Source: Pseudooceanicola spongiae
GTDB taxonomy: Bacteria > Pseudomonadota > Alphaproteobacteria > Rhodobacterales > Rhodobacteraceae
Length of the DNA: 64,000 nucleotides
Assembly: GCF_014899185.1 (NCBI RefSeq)
Contig: NZ_CP045201.1
Location: 2,154,501 to 2,218,500, forward strand
Reading direction: 5' to 3'
Notes under the pieces: model-generated
What the model was told of the DNA's origin: nothing
Database searches by the model: none
Seen by the model: the letters and a program-made list of their open reading frames with translations, nothing else
Program-made: the position numbers and the translations under genes
Part shown: piece by piece, positions 9,478 to 17,974 of the stretch
Layout: every line of letters starts with the position of its first letter
Numbering within the stretch: position 1 is the first letter of the stretch

Positions 9478-10242
9478 ATGCCCAAGGATGTCCCCCTGCC
9501 CCCCGACATCACCGCCGAGATCGAAGATCTGGCGCGACGTTACCGGCGCGCGGGTGGGCCCGGCTTGCAGGTGCTGACCCTGCTGGGCGGCAAGGCGGAA
9601 GGTCTGCTGGACAGGCTGCCCCTCGCGATCCGCAGCCGACTCGACAGTGCCAGCGAGGCGGCGCTGAGGACGGCAATGCGCGCCGCACAGAGCTCTCGTG
9701 GGGTGGTACGCGACCAGCCGGGCTGGCTGAACCTGGCGGTGACCACGGGCCTCGGGGCGGCGGGCGGCATGGGTGGGCTGCCAACGGCTCTCGCCGAGCT
9801 GCCAGTGACGACCACGATGCTGTTGCGCACCATTCAGGGGGTCGCGGCGCAGCACGGCTTTGATCCCGCGGAAGAGAACGTTCAGTTTGATTCCATTCAG
9901 GTCTTTGCCTCGGCCGGGCCACTGGGACATGACGACGGTGCCGACATGGGCTTTCTCGCCAGCCGGGTGACGCTGACGGGCGCGACGGTGCACGGTCTGA
10001 TCGCGCGCGTTGCCCCACGGCTGGCGACGGTGATGGGCCAGAAGCTGGCCGCACAGACCGTGCCGCTGCTGGGTGCGGCAGCGGGGGCGGCGACGAACTA
10101 TGCCTATACGAGCTATTATCAGCAGATGGCGCAGGTGCATTTCGGGATGCGGCGGCTGGCGATCGAGGCCGATGTGGCGCAGGACGATCTGGTCGAGGCC
10201 CTGCGCGCCGAGGTGACGAAGAAGCCGCTCAGCAAGATGTGA
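9478..10242 (+). CDS. EcsC family protein
   Basis: This 254-residue protein is recognisable as EcsC family. It has a basic N-terminal helical part, then a Gly/Ala-rich hydrophobic stretch (VTTGLGAAGGMGGLPTALAE), TTTMLLRTIQGVAAQHGFD and a second hydrophobic stretch near the end (TVPLLGAAAGAATNYAYT). The function of the family in proteobacteria is not established; the name comes from a Bacillus ABC-transporter-linked gene. The start at MPKDVPLPPD was chosen because GGAGAG lies just upstream; the frame is open 45 codons further. The gene ends directly at an intergenic palindrome repeat. Confidence 0.75.
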   Translation: MPKDVPLPPDITAEIEDLARRYRRAGGPGLQVLTLLGGKAEGLLDRLPLAIRSRLDSASEAALRTAMRAAQSSRGVVRDQPGWLNLAVTTGLGAAGGMGGLPTALAELPVTTTMLLRTIQGVAAQHGFDPAEENVQFDSIQVFASAGPLGHDDGADMGFLASRVTLTGATVHGLIARVAPRLATVMGQKLAAQTVPLLGAAAGAATNYAYTSYYQQMAQVHFGMRRLAIEADVAQDDLVEALRAEVTKKPLSKM

Positions 10243-10250
10243 GGGCGGCT

Positions 10251-10313
10251 GGGGGCGCTGCCCCCTTGAGGCCAGAGGGCCTCAATTCCCCCGAAGTATT
10301 TTTGGCAAGATGA
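10251..10313. repeat. Rhodobacterales intergenic palindrome (REP-like), copy 1
   Basis: Two stacked hairpins follow the EcsC stop codon: GGGGGC-GCT-GCCCCC, then TTGAGGCC-AGAG-GGCCTCAA. After them comes the tail CCCCCGAAGTATTTTTGGCA. The same layout is common at gene ends in Rhodobacteraceae (recalled, not searched). It probably acts as a transcript-end stabiliser or terminator. A second copy begins near 63908. Confidence 0.7.
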
Positions 10314-10335
10314 CTGGGCGCCGTGGCGCATCGGG

Positions 10336-11160
10336 TCAGTCCGGGGCATCTGTCAGGGTCTGGGGTTGCAACACGATGATCGTCGGGCGCGCTGGCAGGT
10401 CGCGCAGGGAGAGCGTGAGGTCGCTGGTGGTGCGACGCTCGATCGCGAAGCTGTCGGACGTTTCCGTGAGAAACCACTCAAGGCTGGCGCCGCTGAACCA
10501 GTGCATTGGCAGCACGACGCTGCTTTTCAGCCGTTCGACCACGCGCACCATCGAAGGGGTGTCGAGGGTCATGCCGCCGTCGACCGGCACCATGAGCACA
10601 TCGAGGCGGCCGATGGCGGCGTATTGGGCATCGCTCGGTTCGTGGTGCAGGTGGCCGAGGTGGCCGATGCACAGCCCCTCCACCTCGAAGATGAAGATGG
10701 AGTTGCCGTTGTCCTCGACCCCGCCTTGCGCGCTGCGGATATCGGTCGAGACGTTGCGCACCAGAAGGTCGCCGACTTCGAGGTCGTGATCGGCGGGCTG
10801 GCCGAAGGTGTCGGACCAGCCGCGCAGCACATGTGGGATGGCGGGGTCAGGAAAGCGCGCCCAGTGGCTGGAATGGGCGTGGTTCATCGTCACCACGTCC
10901 GGCAGGAAGTCCGCCGAGCCAATGAAGCCGGGGAAGTCCGTCACCGCCGAGACGCCGCCCGGGGTTTGCAGCAGGAAGGCCGAGTGGGTGAGGTAGCTGA
11001 TGCGCACCGTGTAGTCGGGCAGCGGGTCGCGGAAGCTGGCCTGCTGGATGTAGGAGAGGCCGGGCGCGGCGTCTGCGATGGCAATGCAGTGGCTCGGGCG
11101 GCTTTGCGCCGTGGCAAGGCCCGGGCTGAGCAGGGCAAGGGCGAGCAGGATGCGGATCAT
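10336..11160 (-). CDS. Secreted MBL-fold metallo-hydrolase-like protein
   Basis: This 274-residue protein starts with a signal peptide (IRILLALALLSPGLATAQS, cleavage after about residue 19), so it is periplasmic. The metallo-beta-lactamase fold is suggested by YLTHSAFLLQTPGGVSAVTD, MNHAHSSHW, IGHLGHLHHEP and VVLPMHWFSG. The usual metal motif HxHxDH reads HAHSSH, so the metal-binding Asp is replaced by Ser. It may bind one metal or have altered chemistry. Substrate unknown. It has a good AGGAGG site 10 bases before its ATG and no obvious operon partner. Confidence 0.75.
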   Translation of the reverse strand: MIRILLALALLSPGLATAQSRPSHCIAIADAAPGLSYIQQASFRDPLPDYTVRISYLTHSAFLLQTPGGVSAVTDFPGFIGSADFLPDVVTMNHAHSSHWARFPDPAIPHVLRGWSDTFGQPADHDLEVGDLLVRNVSTDIRSAQGGVEDNGNSIFIFEVEGLCIGHLGHLHHEPSDAQYAAIGRLDVLMVPVDGGMTLDTPSMVRVVERLKSSVVLPMHWFSGASLEWFLTETSDSFAIERRTTSDLTLSLRDLPARPTIIVLQPQTLTDAPD

Positions 11161-11276
11161 GGGTCAGGTCCTCCTGCACCTCATGCTAGCAGGGGGAGGG
11201 CCGGAGCGGCGGTCACGCTCGCGTGAGGCGGCGGTTTCGCAGGGCGACTGCCACCAAATTGGTCAGACGGCGTCAG

Positions 11277-11861
11277 TCAACCCGCATCCGTGCGTCCACG
11301 GCGGTCCATGCGCAGCGCCGCATAGAGGACATGGGTGCGCCAGCGGCCGTTGATCTGCAGATAGCTTTGCGCGACGCCCTCGTACTTGAAGCCGCAGCTC
11401 TCCAGCAGGCGGCGCGAGGGGGTGTTTTCGGGCAGGCAGGCGGCTTCGATCCGGCTCAAGTCCATGCGGTGGAAGGCGTGATGCACCACGGCCGAGATCG
11501 CCTCGCGCATGAAGCCCTGGCGCGCGTGGCGTTCGGCGACCCAGTAGCCCAGCGTGCCCGAAAGGCTGGGGCCACGGCGGATATTGTCGAGGGTGATCGC
11601 GCCCAGCAGCGCCTCGTCCGCGCGCCGTTCGAGAAACAGCGGCAGCGCGGTGCCGCCGGTGATCGCGCGCTGCGCCCAATAGACCCGGTTGGTGAAGCTG
11701 CGCCGCGACAGGTGATCGACGGCCCAGGTCGGTTCCCACGGGGTCAGGAAGTCGATGCTGGACTGGCGCAACTCGACCCAAGGCCGGTAGTCCGGATGCG
11801 CCGGCGGCCGGAGCGTCATGCGCTCCGTCTCGACCCGGATCTTGCGCCGGACCCGCAACAT
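11277..11861 (-). CDS. GNAT family N-acetyltransferase (RimJ/RimL-like)
   Basis: This 194-residue acetyltransferase resembles those that acetylate N-termini of ribosomal proteins or other substrates. Signals are the opening VETERMTLRPPAHPDYRPWV, the acetyl-CoA region LGYWVAERHARQGFMREAIS, and MDLSRIEAACLPENTPSRRL plus LLESCGFKYEG. The start at MLRVRRK follows a GAAGGCAG site and sits 10 bp after the M16 peptidase stop, making it the last gene of the oxidase/thrC transcript. This position after an M16 peptidase is frequent in Rhodobacterales. Confidence 0.85.
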   Translation of the reverse strand: MLRVRRKIRVETERMTLRPPAHPDYRPWVELRQSSIDFLTPWEPTWAVDHLSRRSFTNRVYWAQRAITGGTALPLFLERRADEALLGAITLDNIRRGPSLSGTLGYWVAERHARQGFMREAISAVVHHAFHRMDLSRIEAACLPENTPSRRLLESCGFKYEGVAQSYLQINGRWRTHVLYAALRMDRRGRTDAG

Positions 11862-11871
11862 CACGCTGCCT

Positions 11872-13134
11872 TCATGCGGCGCGGCGGGCCGACAGACCCG
11901 CGAAATCGGGGGCTTGCGACACCGGGCCATAGAGCGCCAGAGCCATCGGCGCCCGCGCGGCCATCTGTTCGGCGTGGCGGCGCAGATCCTCGGCGGTGAC
12001 GGAATCGATCCGCTCGACCACCTCGTTCAGCGGCGGCACACGGCCCCAGATCTCGATCATGCGGGCCAGACGCTCGGCCCGGCTGGACGCCCCCTCAAGC
12101 CCCATCAGCATGCCCGCCTTCATCTGGGCGCGGGCACGGGCGATTTCCGCCCCGACAAGGCCTTCGGCGGCGCGGTGCATCTCGTCCAGGATCAGCGTCG
12201 TCAGCTCATGCACCTTGTCGCCGCTGGTGCCGGCATAGATCGTCGTCATGCCGCTGTCGGCAAAGGCACCGGCCTGGGCAAACACCGTGTAGCAGAGGCC
12301 GCGCTTCTCGCGGATCTCTTGGAACAGGCGCGAGGACATGCCGCCGCCAAGCGCTGCCGCGTAGATCTGGCCGGTATAGGCGTCGGGATGGCGGTAATCG
12401 GGGCTCTCGAAACCGAAGACGACATGCGCCTGCTCCAGCTTCTTGACGTTGCGGATCTCGCCGCCGACAAAACGCGCCGGGATGATCTCGGGCTGGCCGT
12501 GGGCCTCCATGTCGCCGAACAGCTTTTCGGCCATGGCGACGATCTGCGCGTGATCAACAGCCCCCGCCGCCGACAGGATCATCTGACCGGGACCGTAGTG
12601 TTCGCGCACAAAGCCCGCCAGATCATCGCGGCTGAAATTCTTCACCCGCTCCTCAGGGCCCAGAATGGTGCGCCCCAGAGGTTGCTCGGGATAGGCGCGT
12701 TCCTGCAGCCAGTCGAAGACCACGTCATCAGGGGTATCCAGCGCCTGCCCGATCTCGGACAGGATCACGCCGCGCTCGACTTCGATTTCCTTGGGGTCAA
12801 AGATCGACTGGCGCAGGATATCCGCGATCACCTCAAGCGCCAGCGGCACGTCGTTTTTCAGCACGCGGGCGTAGTAGGCGGTCACCTCGCGGCTGGTGTA
12901 GGCGTTGATATAGCCGCCCACATCCTCGATCACCTCAGCGATATCGAGGGCCGAGCGGGTGCGCGTGCCCTTGAAGGCCATATGCTCAAGGAAATGCGCA
13001 ATGCCGTTCTGTTCGGGACGCTCATGACGGCCCCCGGCACTGACCCAGATCCCGATGGAGGCGGATTGCAGGCCCGGCATATGCTCGGAAACGATACGAA
13101 AACCGTTGCTCAGCGTGGTCAGTTCGACACTCAT
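11872..13134 (-). CDS. M16 family zinc metallopeptidase (processing-peptidase-like)
   Basis: This 420-residue protein of the insulinase/mitochondrial processing peptidase family has the inverted zinc motif HFLEH at residues 47-51 (in GIAHFLEHMAFKGT). The third ligand lies in the ERGVILSEI segment downstream. A C-terminal M16 domain covers about residues 170-350 (GGGMSSRLFQEIREKRGLCY). The catalytic residues are intact. The ATG overlaps the thrC stop (ATGA), indicating translational coupling. Substrates in bacteria are largely unknown. Confidence 0.92.
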   Translation of the reverse strand: MSVELTTLSNGFRIVSEHMPGLQSASIGIWVSAGGRHERPEQNGIAHFLEHMAFKGTRTRSALDIAEVIEDVGGYINAYTSREVTAYYARVLKNDVPLALEVIADILRQSIFDPKEIEVERGVILSEIGQALDTPDDVVFDWLQERAYPEQPLGRTILGPEERVKNFSRDDLAGFVREHYGPGQMILSAAGAVDHAQIVAMAEKLFGDMEAHGQPEIIPARFVGGEIRNVKKLEQAHVVFGFESPDYRHPDAYTGQIYAAALGGGMSSRLFQEIREKRGLCYTVFAQAGAFADSGMTTIYAGTSGDKVHELTTLILDEMHRAAEGLVGAEIARARAQMKAGMLMGLEGASSRAERLARMIEIWGRVPPLNEVVERIDSVTAEDLRRHAEQMAARAPMALALYGPVSQAPDFAGLSARRAA

Positions 13135-14519
13135 GCAGATCTCCTTTCGCGGATCAGCGCTTCGATCTGGTCGAGGTCATTGGCCACGCGCGTCACACGC
13201 TCCTCGCGGTCAAAGAGATCGGCCATACGCGGCGGCAGGCCGGGGCGCACGCCACTGGCCGCCTCCACCGCGTCGGGGAATTTCGCCGGATGCGCTGTCG
13301 CCAGCGACACCATCGGCACATCGGCCACGCGCAGCTCGCGCGCGACCTTCACCGCGACGGCGGTGTGCGGGCAGAGCAGCTCGCCCGTTTGTGCCAGCAT
13401 GTCGCGGATCGTCTCGCGGGTCTCGTCTTCAGAGCAACGGCCCGACAGGAACAGCTCCTGCAAGTGCTGCAAGCCGCCTTGCGGCACGGTGAACCCGCCC
13501 GCCTTCATCTCGTCCATCAGCTGCGACACGGCGGCGCCGTCCCGGCCAAGCGCGTCAAACAGCGCCCGCTCGAAGTTCGAGCTGACCTGAATATCCATCG
13601 ACGGGCTGATCGAGGGCGTTACGCCATCGGGGCGATATTCGCCGGTGCTGAGGCAACGGTGCAGGATGTCGTTCTGGTTGGTCGCCACGATCAGCTTGTC
13701 GATCGGCAGGCCCATCCGGCGCGCGATATAGCCCGCGAAGATGTCACCGAAGTTGCCGGTTGGCACCGTGAAGCTGACCTTGCGGTCGGGCGCACCAAGG
13801 CTGACGGCGGCGGTGAAGTAATAGACCACCTGCGCCAGAACCCGCGCCCAGTTGATCGAGTTCACCCCGGCAAGGCCCACGTCATCGCGGAAATCGAAGT
13901 GGTTGAACATGTCCTTCACGCGGGCCTGACAATCGTCGAAATCGCCGTCCATCGCCAGCGCATGCACGTTCTTGTCGGCGGGCGTCGTCATCTGACGGCG
14001 CTGCACCTCAGAGACACGGCCATGCGGGAACAGGATGAACACGTCGACATTGTCCAACCCCCGGAACGCCTCGATCGCGGCCGAGCCGGTATCACCCGAG
14101 GTCGCACCCACGATGGTCACCTTGCGGCCGTTCTTTTGCAGCGCAGTCTGGAACAGCTGACCGATCAGCTGCATCGCGAAATCCTTGAAGGCCAGCGTCG
14201 GGCCGTGAAACAGCTCCAGCAGAAAGTGGTTCGGCTCCAGCTGCACCATGGGCGCACGGGCGGCATGGCCGAACCCGGTATAGGCGCGCGCGATACAGGC
14301 GCGGAACTCATCCTCGGTGAAGGTCTCGCCCAGATAGGGCCACATGACGCGGAAAGCGGTTTCCTCATAGGACAACCCGCCGAGCGCGCGAATATCCTCG
14401 GCGCTCATCACTGGAATTTCTGCCGGAACATACAGACCGCCGTCGCGGGCCAGCCCGGTCAGCATTGCATCCTCGAACGTCAGTTCGGGGGCCTTGCCCC
14501 TTGTCGAGATATACTTCAC
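13131..14519 (-). CDS. thrC: Threonine synthase
   Basis: This 462-residue PLP enzyme converts O-phospho-L-homoserine to L-threonine. The PLP lysine lies in HGPTLAFKDFAMQL, at about residue 112, and the phosphate loop is GATSGDTGSAAIEAF. The start is GTG (VKYISTRGKAPELTF): its GTGA overlaps the surf1 stop, and the N-terminus KYISTRG is typical of the family. The next gene overlaps its stop by ATGA, so surf1-thrC-M16 are tightly coupled. An amino-acid gene inside the oxidase operon is a conserved Rhodobacterales arrangement. Confidence 0.95.
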   Translation of the reverse strand: MKYISTRGKAPELTFEDAMLTGLARDGGLYVPAEIPVMSAEDIRALGGLSYEETAFRVMWPYLGETFTEDEFRACIARAYTGFGHAARAPMVQLEPNHFLLELFHGPTLAFKDFAMQLIGQLFQTALQKNGRKVTIVGATSGDTGSAAIEAFRGLDNVDVFILFPHGRVSEVQRRQMTTPADKNVHALAMDGDFDDCQARVKDMFNHFDFRDDVGLAGVNSINWARVLAQVVYYFTAAVSLGAPDRKVSFTVPTGNFGDIFAGYIARRMGLPIDKLIVATNQNDILHRCLSTGEYRPDGVTPSISPSMDIQVSSNFERALFDALGRDGAAVSQLMDEMKAGGFTVPQGGLQHLQELFLSGRCSEDETRETIRDMLAQTGELLCPHTAVAVKVARELRVADVPMVSLATAHPAKFPDAVEAASGVRPGLPPRMADLFDREERVTRVANDLDQIEALIRERRSA

Positions 14520-15202
14520 GCCAATTCGCCCTTTCCCTGTTTGGAGATGCGATAAATCAAACCACCCGACATGACCAGCCATATGGCGGCCAGCGAGAAC
14601 CATGTGATTGCATAGCCCTCATGATCATTCGGGATCGATGAGGTGCCCACCGGGGCCACCATCAGCGCCCCCTCCTGCCCCGCCGCGTCGCGGCGCACCA
14701 CCAGCAGCGGTGCCGTATCCAGCACCTCGGACATGGCCGGCACGTCACGGGCATAGAACAGCCCGGTCGTCAGGTCGGGGTCGGGGGTAAAGCCGTCCTT
14801 CTCGTCGGGCCAGAGCAGGTTGCCGGTGATCTCCACCTCTCCCTCAGGTGCCTCGGGAAGCGCCGCGCCCTGCGGCACGAACCCCCGGTCGATCATCACG
14901 CGGCGCGCGGACGTATCAAAGCCCTGCACCAGATGATACCCGGCGCCATAGCCCTCTTGTGCGGACTGGATGCGCAGGACGGGGCCGGTGAACTGACCTG
15001 CAAGCCGCACGGCCAGATACTTGTCGGCCTCCGGCTCCGGGTCCTCGGGCAGCGGCACGGGGTCCGCGGCAATCCGTGCCTCGATCCGCGCCAGAAGGGC
15101 CTCTTTCCAGTGCAGACGCTGGACCTGCCAGCTGCCGAGCGCCACCAGAACCGCGAACCCGGCGACCGCGAACACGATCACCCCGATCAATCTCGCCCGC
15201 AT
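14516..15202 (-). CDS. SURF1 family cytochrome oxidase assembly protein
   Basis: This 228-residue inner-membrane protein belongs to the SURF1 family, which helps insert heme a into subunit I of aa3 oxidase. It has an N-terminal membrane helix (about residues 5-23, VIVFAVAGFAVLVALGSW), then the family signature WQVQRLHWKEALLARIE. A periplasmic domain follows, and a C-terminal helix (TWFSLAAIWLVMSGGLIY). It lies downstream of ctaE with a 109-bp gap containing a hairpin and overlaps thrC by 4 bases. Confidence 0.93.
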   Translation of the reverse strand: MRARLIGVIVFAVAGFAVLVALGSWQVQRLHWKEALLARIEARIAADPVPLPEDPEPEADKYLAVRLAGQFTGPVLRIQSAQEGYGAGYHLVQGFDTSARRVMIDRGFVPQGAALPEAPEGEVEITGNLLWPDEKDGFTPDPDLTTGLFYARDVPAMSEVLDTAPLLVVRRDAAGQEGALMVAPVGTSSIPNDHEGYAITWFSLAAIWLVMSGGLIYRISKQGKGELA

Positions 15203-15274
15203 AAATCCCCCACTTCATCGCAAAGAGGCGCGGTCGATGCCCGCGCCTCTGTCTTGCAGCTATATAGACATCGC

Positions 15275-15298
15275 GCCTGCCCGCCAAAAGGGGCAGGC
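15275..15298. other. Intercistronic hairpin between ctaE and surf1
   Basis: A perfect 8-bp stem (GCCTGCCC / GGGCAGGC) has an 8-base loop and no T-run. It probably serves RNA processing or differential stability inside the cta operon rather than strong termination. Confidence 0.4.
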
Positions 15299-15311
15299 CC
15301 GGCCCGACGGA

Positions 15312-16112
15312 TCAGGCGCCCCAGATATAGATCGAGGCGAAGAGGAACAACCAGACCACGTCAACGAAGTGCCAGTACCAGGCCGCCGCCTCAAACCCGA
15401 CGTGGTTTTCGGCGGTGAAGTGGCCGGCATGGACGCGCAGCAGGCAGACCAGCAGGAAGATCGTGCCGATGAAGACGTGCACACCGTGAAAGCCGGTCGC
15501 CATGAAGAAGGTCGCGCCGTAGATGTTGCCGCCAAAGCCGAAGGCCGCGTGGCTATATTCGTACAGCTGGAACACCGTGAACAGCGCGCCCAGCAGGATC
15601 GCCAGCAGCAGACCGTTCTTGATGTCCTTGCGGTTGTCTTCATGCACCAGGGCATGGTGCGCCCAGGTGGCCGCCGCGCCCGAGCACAGCAGGATCAGCG
15701 TGTTGATCAGCGGCAGGTGCCAGGGATCGAAAACCTCAATACCTACGGGCGGCCAGACGCCATCCACCGCAGGGCTTTGTGGCCCCATCGGATAGATCGC
15801 ATGCTTGAAGAAGGTCCAGAACCATGCCGAAAAGAACATGACCTCGGACATGATGAACAGGATGAAGCCGTAGCGCAGCCCGATCTTGACGACCGGCGTG
15901 TGATCGCCCGCCTTGTTTTCCAGGATGGTTTCGCGCCACCAGCCGAACATGGTGTAGAGCACCACCAGCAGGCCCAGCAGGAACATCCACGGGCCGGACT
16001 CGTGCATCCACAGCACGGCCCCGTAGAGCATGATAAACGCCCCGACTGCCCCGATGAACGGGTAAATCGACGGTGCCAGGATATGGTAGTCGTGGTTCTT
16101 TTCGTGTGCCAT
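15312..16112 (-). CDS. ctaE: Cytochrome c oxidase subunit III
   Basis: This 266-residue polytopic protein with seven predicted helices is subunit III of aa3-type oxidase, which stabilises the catalytic core. Signatures include [40 protein letters not shown] and [20 protein letters not shown], with the C-terminus [17 protein letters not shown]. The gene follows ctaG by 24 bp on the same strand. Subunit I (ctaD) is absent from the window, as in other Rhodobacterales where it lies elsewhere. Confidence 0.97.
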   Translation of the reverse strand: MAHEKNHDYHILAPSIYPFIGAVGAFIMLYGAVLWMHESGPWMFLLGLLVVLYTMFGWWRETILENKAGDHTPVVKIGLRYGFILFIMSEVMFFSAWFWTFFKHAIYPMGPQSPAVDGVWPPVGIEVFDPWHLPLINTLILLCSGAAATWAHHALVHEDNRKDIKNGLLLAILLGALFTVFQLYEYSHAAFGFGGNIYGATFFMATGFHGVHVFIGTIFLLVCLLRVHAGHFTAENHVGFEAAAWYWHFVDVVWLFLFASIYIWGA

Positions 16113-16136
16113 CTCGTTTTCCCTCGCCTGAGGCCG

Positions 16137-16724
16137 TTAGTTCAGATCGGTTGCGCCTTGTTCCACCGAGAGTGCAGCCTGCTCTTCGGCTTTGTACCCT
16201 TCGGGCAGATCGGTTTCATAGAATGTATAGCCCAGCGTGATCGTGTGGACATATTTCGCATCGCGGTCGTCGACGATGGCGGGGTCCACGTAGAAGGTGA
16301 CGGGCATCTGCACCGTCTCGCCGGGTTGCAGGATCTGCTCGTCAAAGCAGAAGCACTGGATCTTGGTGAAAAAACCACCCGCCTCGTAGGGCGTGACGTT
16401 GTAGGACGCCGTGCCCGCGACCACTCGGTCGGTCGGGTTGTGCGCCTCAAAGAAGGCCAGCCCGGTTTCGCCGATCTTCAGCGTCATCTCGCGCTGCACG
16501 GGCTTGAAGCTCCAGGGCATGTTGCGGTCGATCGAGGCGTCGAAACGGATCTTGATCGTCTCGTCCAGCACGGTGTCCGAGCCGCGGTCAGCCTCTTGCG
16601 TGACGCCGCCAAAGCCGGTGACCTTGCAGAAATAGTTATAGGCCGGCACCGCCGCCCAGGCCAGCGACGCCATCACGACCACAACGCCAACGGTTTGCAC
16701 AACTGTCTTTGTCTTGGCGTCCAT
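16137..16724 (-). CDS. ctaG: Cytochrome c oxidase assembly protein CtaG (Cox11)
   Basis: This 195-residue copper chaperone delivers Cu(B) to subunit I. It has one N-terminal membrane helix (about residues 9-28) and a periplasmic domain. The copper cysteines are visible: Cys33 in NYFCKVTGFGG, and Cys124 and Cys126 in QCFCFDEQ. Family segments FKPVQREMTLKIGET and YTFYETDLPEG are present. It lies 3 bp downstream of the small membrane ORF and 24 bp upstream of ctaE. Confidence 0.96.
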   Translation of the reverse strand: MDAKTKTVVQTVGVVVVMASLAWAAVPAYNYFCKVTGFGGVTQEADRGSDTVLDETIKIRFDASIDRNMPWSFKPVQREMTLKIGETGLAFFEAHNPTDRVVAGTASYNVTPYEAGGFFTKIQCFCFDEQILQPGETVQMPVTFYVDPAIVDDRDAKYVHTITLGYTFYETDLPEGYKAEEQAALSVEQGATDLN

Positions 16725-16727
16725 GGC

Positions 16728-16925
16728 TCAGTTTCCGCTGGCAGGTGCGACAGGCACCGTTTTCTGCACGCCCGGCACGGTGTCGGGGAATTGCACGTTC
16801 TGCGCCGTAACCTTTACGAAGGTCATGCCGAAGATCAGAAAGACAAAGGCCAGCAGCACGCCACCAAGCCCCAGATTGCGCGACAGACGGCGGCGGTGCA
16901 GTTCATGTTCATGTGCCAATGGCAT
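16728..16925 (-). CDS. Small single-helix membrane protein in the cta operon
   Basis: This 65-residue protein has a charged His/Arg-rich N-terminus ([13 protein letters not shown]), one membrane helix (about residues 18-38, [20 protein letters not shown]) and a short periplasmic tail. It fills the gap between ctaB and ctaG with 1-3 bp on each side, so it is certainly translated with them. A gene of this size occurs at this place in related operons (sometimes called CoxF-like). Its role in oxidase assembly is presumed from position only. Confidence 0.8.
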   Translation of the reverse strand: MPLAHEHELHRRRLSRNLGLGGVLLAFVFLIFGMTFVKVTAQNVQFPDTVPGVQKTVPVAPASGN

Positions 16926-16926
16926 C

Positions 16927-17877
16927 TTACCAGCCTCCCAGCCCGTAGGGTTTCAGCAGTGCCTCGACCAGGATCGCGGCAAAGTGCAGCGCGGTATAAT
17001 AGAGCGAGAGTTTGAAGAAACTCCGCTCAACCTTGTAGTTGTCGGCCTCGGCTGTGGTCTCGTCCCGGCGCCAGATCTGGAACGCGCCTTTCAGGAACAG
17101 CCCGTTCAGCACCACGGCAACGGCCATGTAGATCGGCCCGCCGATCGAGGTGACGCCAGTCACCAGCGCGATCGGGGCCAGCAGAACCGTGTAGGCCAGG
17201 ATATGCTTGCGGGTGGATTTGCGCCCGTGGGTCACGGTCAGCATCGGCACGCCCGCGTCGCGGTAGTCTTCCTTCATGAACAGCGCCAGCGCCCAGAAGT
17301 GCGGCGGCGTCCACATGAAGACCAGAAGGAACATCAGCACCGATTCGACGCTTACTCCGCCCGTCGCCACGGCCCAGCCGATCATCGGAGGGAAAGCACC
17401 TGCCGCGCCACCGATGACGATGTTCTGCGGCGTCCAGCGCTTCAGCCACATCGTGTAGACAACAGCGTAGAAGAAGATCGTGAAGGCGAGGAACAGCCCG
17501 GCAAAAACATTCGCCGCCAGCGCCAGCATGACGCAGGAAAAGCCTGAGAGCGTCAGCCCGAGGGCCAGTGCCTCTTCGCGCCCGACCCGCCCCGAAGGGA
17601 TCGGCCGACCGACGGTGCGCTTCATCACCGCGTCGATATCCGAATCATACCACATGTTCAGGGCGCCCGAGGCCCCGCCGCCCACGGCAATGAACAGCAC
17701 TGCGCAGAAAGCGATGAAGGGGTGCACATGCACCGGCGCTGCCACCAGCCCGACGAAGGCCGTGAACACCACCAGAGACATCACGCGCGGCTTCAGCAAC
17801 GCGATGTAGTCGCCAAACTGCGATTCGTAGGCGGCATCGCCTGCAGCGGCTTGCGGGTTAAGGCTTACGTCGGTCAT
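16927..17877 (-). CDS. ctaB: Protoheme IX farnesyltransferase (heme O synthase)
   Basis: This 316-residue integral membrane UbiA-family prenyltransferase attaches farnesyl to heme b, giving heme O, the precursor of heme a. The first Asp-rich motif is in [20 protein letters not shown], and the second region is [19 protein letters not shown]. About nine hydrophobic helices are visible. It lies between ctaC and the small ORF in the cta operon. The start MTDVSLNPQ is 97 bp after the ctaC stop, with a hairpin in the gap. Confidence 0.96.
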   Translation of the reverse strand: MTDVSLNPQAAAGDAAYESQFGDYIALLKPRVMSLVVFTAFVGLVAAPVHVHPFIAFCAVLFIAVGGGASGALNMWYDSDIDAVMKRTVGRPIPSGRVGREEALALGLTLSGFSCVMLALAANVFAGLFLAFTIFFYAVVYTMWLKRWTPQNIVIGGAAGAFPPMIGWAVATGGVSVESVLMFLLVFMWTPPHFWALALFMKEDYRDAGVPMLTVTHGRKSTRKHILAYTVLLAPIALVTGVTSIGGPIYMAVAVVLNGLFLKGAFQIWRRDETTAEADNYKVERSFFKLSLYYTALHFAAILVEALLKPYGLGGW

Positions 17878-17941
17878 GTCTCAGGTCTCTTTTCAACATC
17901 ACGGCCCCGGAAAATGCCGGGACCGATCTTCGCGCGCCTGT

Positions 17942-17961
17942 CCGGCCCTGTGCAGGGCCGG
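17942..17961. other. Intercistronic hairpin between ctaC and ctaB
   Basis: A 9-bp perfect stem CCGGCCCTG / CAGGGCCGG has a 2-base gap and no T-tail. It is likely an mRNA-processing or stability element that lets ctaC be made in excess over ctaB. Confidence 0.4.
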
Positions 17962-17974
17962 GGCGCGACATGCA

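Noticed and set aside
11818..13590. 590-codon plus-strand frame across the M16 peptidase and thrC
   Set aside because: Antisense to two certain genes and without any recognisable domain.
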